Source: Planctomycetota bacterium (lineage in GTDB: Bacteria; Planctomycetota; UBA11346). Taken from it: a stretch of DNA of 51,208 bases. Positions 33,767 to 42,202 of the stretch are shown here, one piece after another. The stretch lies in the NCBI GenBank assembly GCA_023150565.1, contig JAKLKR010000007.1, positions 11,379-62,586 of the forward strand, in the 5' to 3' direction. Each line of letters opens with the position of its first letter. Position 1 is the first letter of the stretch. The notes beneath the pieces were generated by a model. That model worked only from the letters and a program-made list of their open reading frames with translations. It made no database searches and was not told where the DNA came from. The position numbers and the translations under genes were made by a program.

Positions 33767-35200
33767 TCAGACCTTGAGCTCGCTGGCGCCGGCCAGGCGG
33801 TCGGCGTACTTGGCCAGCAGCGGCTGCACCTCGTCGGCGAGGAAGCGGTCGACCTGCTGCGCGGCGCGGCCGGTGAAGGTGCGCGGGTCGAGCAGGGCGT
33901 CGAGCCGGGGGTGGATGGCGGCGAAGAAGGCGTCGGCGCGGATGCGCTGGATGAGGTCGTTGTCGAGCCCCTCGTCCTTGACCCGGGCGGCGGCCTGGTG
34001 GCTGAGCACGCGGATGCGCTCGTGCACGTCCTGGCGGTTGCCGCCCGCCTCGACCATCGCCATGATGATGTTCTCGGTGGCCATGAACGGCAGCTCGGCG
34101 TCGACGTGGCGGCGGATGACGTTGGGGTAGACCACCAGCCCCTCGGCGACGTTCTGCAGGATGCCCAGCACCGCGTCGGCGGCGAGGAAGGCCTCGGGCA
34201 GGCAGATGCGGCGCACCGCGCTGTCGTCGAGGGTGCGCTCCATCCACTGCACCGCGTGCGTCTGGTAGCCGTCCTGGACCAGCGCCATGAGGTGGCGCGC
34301 CAGCGAGCAGGCGCGCTCGGCGCGCATCGGATTGCGCTTGTAGGCCATCGCCGAGGAGCCGATCTGGTCCTTCTCGAAGGGCTCCTCGACCTCCTTGAGG
34401 TGGGCGAGCAGGCGCAGGTCGGTGGCGATCTTGTGCACCGACGAGCCGAGGCTGGCGAGCACCGCCAGCAGGTCGGCGTCCTGCTTGCGGGTGTAGGTCT
34501 GGCCGGTGACCAGGAAGGCGCGCTGGAAGCCGCAGGCGCGGGTGACCGCGCGGTCGAGCTCCTCGACCTTTGAATGGTCGCCGTGGAACAGCGCCAGGAA
34601 GCTGGCCTGGGTGCCGGTGGTGCCCTTGACCCCGCGGAAGCGCAGGTCGCGCGCGCTGCGCTCCAGCGCCTCGAGGTCCATCACCAGGTCCTGGATCCAC
34701 AGGCTGGCGCGCTTGCCCACGGTGGTGAGCTGGGCGGCCTGGAAGTGGGTGTAGCCGAGGCTGGGCAGGTCGCGGCGGGCGCGCGCGAAGGCGGCCAGGC
34801 GGTCGATCACCCGCGCGCACTTGAGCGCGAGCAGGTTGAGCGCCTCGCGCATGAGGATGAGGTCGCCGTTGTCGGTGACGTAGCACGAGGTGGCGCCGAG
34901 GTGGATGATGGGCGCGGCGGCGGGCGCGGCGGCGCCGAAGGTGTGCACATGCGCCATCACGTCGTGGCGGCGCTTCTTCTCCTCGCGCGCGGCCATCGCC
35001 CAGTCGATGTCGTCGACCTTGGCGCGCATCTGCGCGATCTGCTCGTCGCTGATCGCCAGCCCGAGCGCCTGCTCGGCCACCGCCAGCTCGACCCACAGGC
35101 GGCGCCAGGCGCCGATGCGGCGGTCCTCCGAGAAGATGCGCTGCATCTCCTTGGAGGCGTAACGGGTGCACAGGGGCGATTCGTAGCGGTCGGTGGGCAT
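33767..35200 (-). CDS. purB: adenylosuccinate lyase
   Basis: A 477-residue fumarase-superfamily lyase. It shows [18 protein letters not shown] at the N-terminus, [13 protein letters not shown], the catalytic His region [18 protein letters not shown], the substrate Thr/Gly stretch [12 protein letters not shown], and the signature [15 protein letters not shown]. It catalyses two steps of purine synthesis: removal of fumarate from SAICAR and from adenylosuccinate. The sequence style ([22 protein letters not shown]) is closer to the eukaryote-like PurB group than to the E. coli type. The ATG at 35200 gives the usual N-terminus. Cotranscription with thrH is likely. Confidence 0.96.
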   Translation of the reverse strand: MPTDRYESPLCTRYASKEMQRIFSEDRRIGAWRRLWVELAVAEQALGLAISDEQIAQMRAKVDDIDWAMAAREEKKRRHDVMAHVHTFGAAAPAAAPIIHLGATSCYVTDNGDLILMREALNLLALKCARVIDRLAAFARARRDLPSLGYTHFQAAQLTTVGKRASLWIQDLVMDLEALERSARDLRFRGVKGTTGTQASFLALFHGDHSKVEELDRAVTRACGFQRAFLVTGQTYTRKQDADLLAVLASLGSSVHKIATDLRLLAHLKEVEEPFEKDQIGSSAMAYKRNPMRAERACSLARHLMALVQDGYQTHAVQWMERTLDDSAVRRICLPEAFLAADAVLGILQNVAEGLVVYPNVIRRHVDAELPFMATENIIMAMVEAGGNRQDVHERIRVLSHQAAARVKDEGLDNDLIQRIRADAFFAAIHPRLDALLDPRTFTGRAAQQVDRFLADEVQPLLAKYADRLAGASELKV

Positions 35201-35284
35201 GGCGCGGCGCAGGCTAGTGGCCTGCGCCGGCTGGCCAGCGCTTTGCCGGGGATGGCCCCGATCGACCAACAGCCGGCGATTCGA

Positions 35285-35406
35285 CCGCCACGACGCCACG
35301 ACGCCACGGCCGGGAGGGAACCCACGTCCTCATCGATTTGCACGCGAAGGGTGAAGGCGAGGAATTCCCTCAGTCCTTTCCTCGTGGCGTCGTGGCGCCG
35401 TGGCGG
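35285..35406. repeat. inverted repeat of GCCACGAC-type units between purB and the esterase gene
   Basis: The 24-base arm 35285-35308 pairs with 35383-35406 with about one mismatch; each arm contains two to three CGCCACGA-type units. Between the arms lie 74 bases without coding signs. It is upstream of purB and downstream of the esterase gene, so it may affect termination of the latter. Nothing else is visible in the 250-base gap 35201-35450. Confidence 0.6.
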
Positions 35407-35450
35407 TGACCTCTCTGCTCCTTCCGGGTTCAATGGTCGCCCGGACGGCC

Positions 35451-37367
35451 CTACGTCGGCCAGTCGTCGCTGCGGAAGGGCGCCGCGGGCAGGCCGTCGG
35501 CGCCCACCAGGTTGCAGCCCTCGGGGTTGTCGGCCCAGGCGTAGCGCACCGCCGCCGGGCGCTTCACCTCCGGGTGCCAGGCCACCAGGGTGCCGGCCTC
35601 GATCGCGGTCTCGGCCCAGCGCCAGCAGCGGTCGCTGCCGGCGATCGCCACCTGGCGCGGGGCGGCGCCATCGCGGGTGGCCAGGCCGGCGCCATGGCGG
35701 AAGCGCACCCGCGCCCGCCCGCCCGCATCCAGGGTCATCGATTCGTAGAGCGGCCCGCAGGGCGCCACCGCCCGGCCGTAGGTGCCGGCCAGGGCCAGGC
35801 GCGCCAGCCGGCGGCCGACGCTCTCCTTGTCCTTGGGGTGGATGTCGCCGGCCTCGCCCACGTCGATGGCCACCGCCATGCCGGTGGCGGGCAGGGCGAG
35901 GGCGGCGGCCTGGGCGTCGCGCAGCTCGGCCCACTGGCTGCTGCCGGGCAGGTCGAGGGCGGGATGGTGGTTGGCGAGCTGGACGAACAGGAAGGGGAAC
36001 GCGCCCTGGCCCCAGGCCCGCCGCCAGTCGCGGATCATGGCGGGGAACTGCCGGCGGTAGAGCGCGGCCTCGGCGGCGTTGGATTCGCCCTGGTACCAGA
36101 TCGCGCCGCGGATGCCGTAGGGGATGAGCGGCGCCAGCCGGCTGTCGAAGAGGATGCCGGGCGAGTTGGGGTTGCCCGGGCCCAGGCGCATGCCGGGCGG
36201 CACCACCACCCCCCAGTCCTGCTCGACCGCGTAGCGCCACATGCCGGTGAGCGGCATGGCGTCGCCGGCGCCGCCGGCGGGGAACACCCGCATCTCGGCC
36301 GCGGGGCCGGAGAGGCCGCCGTGGTAGACGTGCGAGCGGGCGCGCACCGCCACCACCAGGCGGCGGTCGGCGCCCACCAGGCGGGCGGGCACGTGGTAGA
36401 CGCGCGGAGTGCACCAGGTGTTGGCGCCGTCGTCCCAGGACAGGCCGCCCACGCGCTCGCCGTTGACCCAGGTGTCGTCGTGCTTGTCGATCGCGCCCAG
36501 GTGCAGCTCGAGCTCGCGGCCGCTCCACGACGCCGGCACGGTGAGGGTGCGGCGGAACCAGAACACCCCGCTGCCGGGGTGGCCGTGCGACTGCCAGTGG
36601 CGCGGCAGCGGCATCAGGCTCCAGCCGGCGTCGTCGAAGCCGGGCCGGTGCCAGTCGGCGGCGGCCGCGGCCACCCCCTGGTCCTGGGGCGCGCCGCCGC
36701 GCTCCCATTCCGCGAACGAGGCCCAGGTGGACTCCTCGGGGTCGTGCGGGGCGTAGGCGATGGTGTCGAAGTGGCGCACGTCATCGAGCCCGGCGGGGTC
36801 CTCGACCAGGGCCTCGCGGCTCATCCACGCCTGCACCCGGGTGCCGCCCCAGGCGTTGCAGATCAGGCCCACCGGCACCCCCAGGTCGCGGTGCAGCTCG
36901 CGGCCGAACCACGCGCCCACGCCCGAGAAGGCGGCGGCGGTGGCGGCGGTGCACACCGTCCACCTGCCGTCGATCGCCTCCTGGCGGCCGAGCCTGGCCG
37001 GGGTGCCGACGGTGAGCAGGCGGACGGCGGGCAGGTCGAAGCCGGCGGGGATGCCGTCGGAGGCGTAGCACTGCGACAGCTGCCACTGCATGTTCGACTG
37101 GCCCGAGCACACCCACACCTCGCCCACCAGCAGGTCGGCGGCCGAGGCGCGGCCGCTGCGCGATTCCGCCACCAGCTCGTGCGGGCCGCCGGCGGGCAGC
37201 GGCGGCAGGCGCACCTGCCAGCGCCCCTCCGGGCCGGCCTCGACGGTGGCGAGGTTGCCGGCCAGGCGCACGGTGACGCGTTCGCCCGGGCCGGCGGTGC
37301 CCCACACCGGGATGGGCTGCTCGCGCTGGAGCACGGCGTGGTCGTGGAAGGGGGGGGCGAGGCGCAT
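35451..37367 (-). CDS. sialate O-acetylesterase-like (SASA) enzyme with inserted jelly-roll domain
   Basis: A 638-residue protein without a clear signal peptide in the chosen start (MRLAPPFHDHAVLQREQPIPVWG), which is the normal beginning of the family. The SGNH-type nucleophile is in VCSGQSNMQWQLSQ (Ser near 90). IWYQGESNAAEAALYRRQFP and the His in GDIHPKDKESVGRRLA complete the catalytic set. A GH2-like sugar-binding jelly roll is inserted around residues 230-330 (WFRRTLTVPASWSGRELELHL, DTWVNGERVGG), as in many sialate O-acetylesterases. Likely removes acetyl esters from glycans. It starts 78 bases from the divergent kinase-SUMF1 gene and ends at TAG. Confidence 0.92.
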   Translation of the reverse strand: MRLAPPFHDHAVLQREQPIPVWGTAGPGERVTVRLAGNLATVEAGPEGRWQVRLPPLPAGGPHELVAESRSGRASAADLLVGEVWVCSGQSNMQWQLSQCYASDGIPAGFDLPAVRLLTVGTPARLGRQEAIDGRWTVCTAATAAAFSGVGAWFGRELHRDLGVPVGLICNAWGGTRVQAWMSREALVEDPAGLDDVRHFDTIAYAPHDPEESTWASFAEWERGGAPQDQGVAAAAADWHRPGFDDAGWSLMPLPRHWQSHGHPGSGVFWFRRTLTVPASWSGRELELHLGAIDKHDDTWVNGERVGGLSWDDGANTWCTPRVYHVPARLVGADRRLVVAVRARSHVYHGGLSGPAAEMRVFPAGGAGDAMPLTGMWRYAVEQDWGVVVPPGMRLGPGNPNSPGILFDSRLAPLIPYGIRGAIWYQGESNAAEAALYRRQFPAMIRDWRRAWGQGAFPFLFVQLANHHPALDLPGSSQWAELRDAQAAALALPATGMAVAIDVGEAGDIHPKDKESVGRRLARLALAGTYGRAVAPCGPLYESMTLDAGGRARVRFRHGAGLATRDGAAPRQVAIAGSDRCWRWAETAIEAGTLVAWHPEVKRPAAVRYAWADNPEGCNLVGADGLPAAPFRSDDWPT

Positions 37368-37445
37368 CGGGGATACTCCGGATCGCGGGATGATGGCGGC
37401 GGACGGCAGCTTTCCAGGAGCGGCCGCAGGAGGTATAGTGGGGGC

Positions 37446-39419
37446 ATGGTCGCCTCCACCCCCCGCGATCCCTCGGGCAACGGCCTGCACCCGTCGCGGC
37501 CGTCGTCGCACGAGCCGCCCGCCGACCTCGCCGGCCACCGCATCGTGCGTCGGCTGGGCGCCGGCGGCATGGGCGCGGTGTTCCTCGCCGACGCCCCCGC
37601 CGGCGGCCAGGTCGCGCTCAAGGTGCTGCGCCCCGACCTGGGCAGCGGCGCGCACGAGTTCGCGGCGCGCTTCCGCCGTGAATGCGCGGTGATGGCCGCG
37701 GTGCAGCATCCCAACGTGGTCCATCTGCTGGGCGCCGGCGAGGACCGCGGCTGGTGCTGGCTGGCGATGGAATACCTGCCCGACGGCGACCTGGAAAGCT
37801 ACCTGCGCCGGCGCGGCACGGTGATGGAGCGCGACGCCCTGGCGATGATGGCCAAGTGCTGCCGCGGGCTGGCGGCGATCCATGCCGCCGGGCTGGTCCA
37901 CCGCGACGTCAAGCCCGCCAACGTGTTCCTCGACCTGCACAGCGGCGGCGAGCCGGTGGCCAAGGTCGGCGACCTCGGCCTCGCCCGCCATGCCGACGGC
38001 GAGGACCGCCTGACCCACACCGGCACCGCCTGCGGCACCCCCACCTTCATGGCCCCGGAGCAGATCCGCGCCCAGGGCGACATCGACGCCCGCGCCGACG
38101 TCTACGCCCTCGGCGCCACCCTCTTCCGCCTGGTCACCGGCCAGGACCCCTTCCAGGGCAAGTCGATCTACGTGGTGTCGCAGAGCGCGCTGCGCGACCC
38201 GGTGCCCGACCCGCGGCGCTGGAACCCGGTGCTGAGCAACGCCCTGGTCGGCATCGTGCTCAAGGCCATGGCCAAGGACCGCGACGAGCGCTTCGCCACC
38301 ATCGAGGACATGCGTCGCGACCTCGAGCGCCTGCACGAGGGCCGCTCCACCACCCACGCCGGGGCGGTGCCCTCGCCCGCGAGCATGATCTTCAAGGAGG
38401 TGGTGGGCGAGAGCGCGCCGCGCAGCGCGGGTGCCGGCGGCGGCGCCGGCGATGGCGGCATGCTCGGCGGCATCAGCTGGGGGCCGGTGCTGCGCCTGGC
38501 CATCCCCGCCGCCGCCGGCCTGGCGGTGCTGTGGGGGCTGTCGAACCTGGTCGAGAGCCGCACCGAGGCGCGCCAGGCCGGTGGCGGCGCCACCAGCGCC
38601 GCCACCGCCGCCGCGCGCCCGCTGGTGGACACCGACGAGCACGGCACCCGCCTGCGCCTGCCGGTGGCCGGCCGCGTGCTGCAGCTGCGCTGGTGCCCGC
38701 CCGGGCGCTTCGCCGCCGGAGCCGACGCCGGCACGGCCACGGAACGCTCGCGCAACCTGGTGCTGACGCGCGGCTTCTGGATGCTCGACCGCGAGGTCGA
38801 CCAGGGCCTGTGGGCGGCGGTGATGGGCCAGCCCGCGCCCACCGAGCCGGACTGGCCGCAGGGCGACATCGGGCGCGGCGAGGCCGAGCTGTTCTGCCAG
38901 CGGCTCAACCACCTGGTGCCGAAGGCGCAGGCGCGCCTGCCCACCGAGGCGGAATGGGAGCGCGCCTGCCGCGCCGGCGCCGACCGCGAGGTGCGCGCCG
39001 GGGCCGACGACCGCAGCTGCCGGGTGCCCGAGCTGGAACGCGCCTGGCCCGCCGCGGCGCCGGCGCAGGTGCCGCTGGCGGTCGAGGACGCCTGGCGCTG
39101 GCGGCGCGAGGACGAACGCCTGCGCCCGCGCTTCGCCGGCCGCGGCGCGCCCAACCCCTGGGGCATCCGCGACCTGCTCGGCAACCAGCAGGAATGGTGC
39201 GCCGACGACTGGGACGGCAGCTCGCCCCCCGACGGCGACGAGCGCCCCGACCCGCGCGGCACGGTGGGCGCCCTGGCGGTGGTGCGCGGCGGCTCCTGGC
39301 TGCACCCGGCCGGGCTGTGCCGCAGCGGCGCCCGCGCCGCCGCCGACCCGCACGGCGGGCGGCCGTGGATCGGCTTCCGCCTCGTCATCCCGGGCGGCGA
39401 CCAGCCGGTGTTCGAGTAA
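37446..39419 (+). CDS. Ser/Thr protein kinase fused to a SUMF1/FGE-like domain
   Basis: A 657-residue membrane protein. Residues 30-310 are a complete Hanks-type kinase: LGAGGMGAVFLAD, VALKVL, LVHRDVKPANVFL, VGDLGLA (DLG instead of DFG), MAPEQI. A single membrane helix is near 350-370 (VLRLAIPAAAGLAVLWGLSNLV). The outside part (430-655) is a SUMF1-like fold: ARLPTEAEWERACRAG, NPWGIRDLLGNQQEWCADDW, VVRGGSW. At the copper-binding site of true FGE (W-x-C...C) the first Cys is replaced by His (SWLHPAGLC), so it probably binds ligands and does not make formylglycine. GGAGG at 37431-37435 supports the start. Confidence 0.9.
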   Translation: MVASTPRDPSGNGLHPSRPSSHEPPADLAGHRIVRRLGAGGMGAVFLADAPAGGQVALKVLRPDLGSGAHEFAARFRRECAVMAAVQHPNVVHLLGAGEDRGWCWLAMEYLPDGDLESYLRRRGTVMERDALAMMAKCCRGLAAIHAAGLVHRDVKPANVFLDLHSGGEPVAKVGDLGLARHADGEDRLTHTGTACGTPTFMAPEQIRAQGDIDARADVYALGATLFRLVTGQDPFQGKSIYVVSQSALRDPVPDPRRWNPVLSNALVGIVLKAMAKDRDERFATIEDMRRDLERLHEGRSTTHAGAVPSPASMIFKEVVGESAPRSAGAGGGAGDGGMLGGISWGPVLRLAIPAAAGLAVLWGLSNLVESRTEARQAGGGATSAATAAARPLVDTDEHGTRLRLPVAGRVLQLRWCPPGRFAAGADAGTATERSRNLVLTRGFWMLDREVDQGLWAAVMGQPAPTEPDWPQGDIGRGEAELFCQRLNHLVPKAQARLPTEAEWERACRAGADREVRAGADDRSCRVPELERAWPAAAPAQVPLAVEDAWRWRREDERLRPRFAGRGAPNPWGIRDLLGNQQEWCADDWDGSSPPDGDERPDPRGTVGALAVVRGGSWLHPAGLCRSGARAAADPHGGRPWIGFRLVIPGGDQPVFE

Positions 39420-39442
39420 CGGCGTTCCGCCCCCCGGAGCGC

Positions 39443-39480
39443 GGCTGGGAGGGTCGAGCGCCAGCTCGACCCTCCCAGCC
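39443..39480. terminator. perfect 17-bp hairpin between convergent genes
   Basis: Arms 39443-39459 (GGCTGGGAGGGTCGAGC) and 39464-39480 pair perfectly around a 4-base loop. It lies between the stops of the kinase gene (39419) and the AraC gene (39494) and can terminate both. No U-tract follows on either strand. Confidence 0.7.
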
Positions 39481-39493
39481 TTCGCCGGATCCG

Positions 39494-40234
39494 TCAGGAC
39501 AGCGTGGTCCCGCGCGCCTGGCGCGGGGCCTGGCCGAAGGCGGCGCGGAAGCGGCGGGCGAAGTAGGCCGGGTCGGCGTAGCCGCAGCGGCGCGCCACCT
39601 CGGCCACCGGCAGGTAGGGGTCGGCCAGCAGCCGGCGCGCCAGCGCCAGCCGGCGGCGGTGGCCGTAGGCCACCGGCCCGCAGGCGAAGCGGACCTGGAA
39701 CAGCGCGCTCAGGCGGCTGGCGCGCAGCCCGGCCGCCGCCGCCAGCGCCGCCACCGACAGCTCGGCGCGCGGATTGGCCTCGATCCAGTCGAGGGCGGCG
39801 AGCAGCCCGGGATGCTCGGCCGCGCGCTCGGCACCGCGCTCGCCGCGCGCCGCCAGCCAGCGCAGCAGGGCCGCGAGCAGGTCGGCGGCCACCGCCTCGG
39901 CGCCGGACTGGTGCAGACCGACCAGCTGCTCCATCCACACCGCGCCGGCGCCGGCCGCCCCGGTGGAGACGGTGCCGGGCAGCGCGGCCAGCAGCTCCTC
40001 GCCGCCCTCGTAGAGCACGCAGCAGGTGCGCCACGCCCCCCGGCTGCGCTGGTCGTGCTCGGTGCCGGCCGGCACCACATGCACCAGCCCGGGCCGGCCC
40101 TCGGCCTCCAGGGCGCCGATGCGGGTGGCCAGCCGGCCCGCCAGGACCAGCACCAGCTCGTGGCAGTCGTGGCGGTGGAACGGCACAGCGAGGTTGTCGC
40201 GGTGGATGGCGGCGGAGAGCAGGCGGGGCGGCAC
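39494..40234 (-). CDS. AraC-family regulator with cupin sensor domain
   Basis: A 246-residue regulator from the GTG at 40234; an ATG at 40315 would add 27 residues of unlikely composition and leave only 26 bases to the divergent gene. The N-terminal half is an AraC-binding cupin (VPFHRHDCHELVLVLAGRLATRIG, GLVHVVPAGTEHDQRS). The C-terminal half holds the two HTHs (ELSVAALAAAAGLRASRLSALFQ and LPVAEVARRCGYADPAYFARRFRAAFG). It is divergent from the nucleoside hydrolase gene, which it probably controls. The ligand is unknown. Confidence 0.88.
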   Translation of the reverse strand: MPPRLLSAAIHRDNLAVPFHRHDCHELVLVLAGRLATRIGALEAEGRPGLVHVVPAGTEHDQRSRGAWRTCCVLYEGGEELLAALPGTVSTGAAGAGAVWMEQLVGLHQSGAEAVAADLLAALLRWLAARGERGAERAAEHPGLLAALDWIEANPRAELSVAALAAAAGLRASRLSALFQVRFACGPVAYGHRRRLALARRLLADPYLPVAEVARRCGYADPAYFARRFRAAFGQAPRQARGTTLS

Positions 40235-40341
40235 GGGTCCATCCTGCCCCTCCCGCGAGCGGAGGAATGTCCAAGTCGGGCGGAAGGACCTCCGCTGGCC
40301 GCGCGGCCTCCGCACCGGCAGGATGCCGGCGGAGATCAGCC

Positions 40342-41253
40342 ATGGACCGCATCCCCGTCCTCCTCGACACCGACATCGGCAGCGACATCGACGACGCCGT
40401 GTGCCTGGCCTACCTGCTGCGCCAGCCGCGCTGCGAGATGCTCGGCATCACCACCGTCTCGGGCCAGCCGCGCCTGCGCGCCGCCCTCGCCGATGCGGTG
40501 TGCCGCGCCGCCGGGCGCAGCGATGTGCCCATCCATGCCGGCGCCGAGCTGGGCCTGCTCAGCGGCGCGGTGGTGCAGCCCAACGTGCCCCAGGCGCCGG
40601 TGCTGGAGCGCTGGGCGGCGCGCCGCCCGGAGGAGTTCCCCGCCCACACCGCCATCGAGTTCCTGCGCCGCACCATCGAGGCGCGCCCGGGCGAGATCGT
40701 GCTGCTGGGCATCGGGCCGATGACCAACCTCGCGCTGCTGTTCGCCACCTACCCGCACCTCCCCGGCCTGCTGCGCGGGGTGATGCTGATGTGCGGCATC
40801 TTCCGCACCTGGTGGCACAGCGGCCATCTGGAGTGGAACGCGCTCTGCGATCCCGCCGCCACCGCCATCGCCTACCGCCCGGCGGTCGCCAGCCACCGCA
40901 GCGTGCCGATCGACGTCACCATGCGCTGCCAGCTGCCGGGGCCCGAGGCCATCGCCCGCTTCCAGGCCTGCGGCGGGGCCATGGGCCTGGTGGCTGACAT
41001 GACCGGGTTCTGGGGCGGCGGCCGCAAGACCGTCACCTTCCACGACCCCCTGGCGGCGGTGGCCATCTTCAAACCGGAGCTGTGCCAGTGGACGCGCGGC
41101 CGGGTGGCGGTCGAACTGGATTCGGCCCGCCTGGCCGGCCACACCCACCTCGACCCCGCCGCCGACGGCCCGCACGAGGTCGCGCTGGAGGTCGATCCCG
41201 CGGCGTTCTTCGCCGAATATTTCGCGGTGGTCGGCGCCCAGCCGCCCAGGTAG
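40342..41253 (+). CDS. inosine/uridine-preferring nucleoside hydrolase-family protein
   Basis: A 303-residue protein of the IUNH family. The calcium-binding motif DTDIGSDIDDA sits at residues 9-19, followed by LGITTVSGQP, VLLGIGPMTNLALLF and WNALCDPAAT, and the catalytic Asp-containing ending FHDPLAAVAIFKPEL. Such enzymes split nucleosides (or ribosyl-like substrates) into base and sugar; there is no signal peptide, so it is cytoplasmic. GGAG at 40331-40334 precedes the ATG. The gene terminates in the phrase GAQPPR and is followed by a small CCGGGC-GCA-GCCCGG hairpin (41254-41268). Upstream and divergent is the AraC regulator. Confidence 0.93.
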   Translation: MDRIPVLLDTDIGSDIDDAVCLAYLLRQPRCEMLGITTVSGQPRLRAALADAVCRAAGRSDVPIHAGAELGLLSGAVVQPNVPQAPVLERWAARRPEEFPAHTAIEFLRRTIEARPGEIVLLGIGPMTNLALLFATYPHLPGLLRGVMLMCGIFRTWWHSGHLEWNALCDPAATAIAYRPAVASHRSVPIDVTMRCQLPGPEAIARFQACGGAMGLVADMTGFWGGGRKTVTFHDPLAAVAIFKPELCQWTRGRVAVELDSARLAGHTHLDPAADGPHEVALEVDPAAFFAEYFAVVGAQPPR

Positions 41254-41260
41254 CCGGGCG
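41239..41260 (+). repeat. 22-bp direct repeat, copy 1
   Basis: The 22 bases 41239-41260 (beginning CAGCCGCCCAGG) are identical to 42188-42209. The copy covers the end of the nucleoside hydrolase gene (residues QPPR, stop TAG) and the first bases of its terminator hairpin. The two copies flank exactly the exported isomerase-like gene. Confidence 0.7.
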
Positions 41261-41326
41261 CAGCCCGGATTGGCGGTTCAACGGACCCCTGGCTGGATAG
41301 GCTGGAGGAGCACCCCCGCCCCCACC

Positions 41327-42202
41327 ATGACCATGATGCCGCGCCTGCTCCTGATCGCCCTCCTGCTGGCGCGGTGCGCCTGCGCGTCCGAACCGGCGCC
41401 GCTGGCGGACCGCCTCATCCCTTTCGGCTTCTCCATCAAGAAGCTGCCCCCGGCGCAGCAGGTCGAGCTGTGCGAGCGCCTCGGCTACCGGGGCCTGTGC
41501 CTGACCGGGACCAGCCCCGACACCTTCGCCGCCTTCGCCGCGCTGCCCCAGGTGCGCTCCGGCGCCTTCACCATCCCCTGCGCCCTGTGGTGGGCCGAGG
41601 TCGAGAAGCTGCCCGATCCGGCCTGGCTCGAGCGCGTGGTGGAGCAGGCGGCCCGGCTGCGGACCGCCCTGTGGATCGTCGGCGCCGGACGCAAGACCCC
41701 GGAGAACCGCGCGAAGGCGATCACCCTGCTCACCACCGTTGCCAAGGCCTGCCGGCTGCGCCAGGTCCAGCTGGTGCTCTATCCGCACCAGGGCAGCACC
41801 TTCGAGACCACCGACGAGGCCCGCGCCCTCTGGCAGGAGCTGGCCTGCCCCGAGGTCCGCCTGTCCATCCATCTCTGCCATGAGCTCAAGGCGGGCAATG
41901 GCGGACGCGTGGCCGGCATCGTGGCCGCCCATGCCGATCTCACCGCCCTGGTGTCGATCAGCGGGGCCGACGCCGACACCAACCGCCGCGGCGGCTGGGA
42001 AACGGGCATCATGCCCCTGGGTCGGGGCACCTATGACGCCCGGCCCTTCGTCCGCGCCCTGGCCGACAGCGGCTACGCCGGCCCGGTGGTCCTCCACACC
42101 TATGGCCTCACCGCGCCGGCGGAGGAGCTGTACGCCGAGGCCCTGGCGGTGTGGCGCGGCTGGCTGGAGTCGCCGGCCGGAGGCGCTCAGCCGCCCAGGT
42201 AG
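41327..42202 (+). CDS. exported sugar phosphate isomerase/epimerase-like TIM-barrel protein
   Basis: A 291-residue protein with a signal or lipoprotein-like N-terminus (MTMMPRLLLIALLLARCACASEP). The body follows the xylose-isomerase-like TIM-barrel plan: LIPFGFSIKKLPPAQQVELCERLGYRGLCLTG, WIVGAGRKTPENRAKAITLLTTVA, VQLVLYPHQGSTFETTDEAR, VRLSIHLCHELKAGNG (likely metal-site His/Glu), and GPVVLHTYGLTA. Exported members of this fold are common in PVC bacteria and their substrates are mostly unknown. Its last six residues, GAQPPR, equal those of the preceding gene through the 22-bp repeat. Its 3' end overlaps the GH3 gene on the other strand by 16 bases. Confidence 0.85.
   Translation: MTMMPRLLLIALLLARCACASEPAPLADRLIPFGFSIKKLPPAQQVELCERLGYRGLCLTGTSPDTFAAFAALPQVRSGAFTIPCALWWAEVEKLPDPAWLERVVEQAARLRTALWIVGAGRKTPENRAKAITLLTTVAKACRLRQVQLVLYPHQGSTFETTDEARALWQELACPEVRLSIHLCHELKAGNGGRVAGIVAAHADLTALVSISGADADTNRRGGWETGIMPLGRGTYDARPFVRALADSGYAGPVVLHTYGLTAPAEELYAEALAVWRGWLESPAGGAQPPR

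Noticed and set aside
37446..39419. Kinase-SUMF1 protein as maturation enzyme of the sulfatase
   Set aside because: One of the two copper-binding Cys positions of true FGE is replaced by His and the domain is fused to a kinase, as in sensor proteins.
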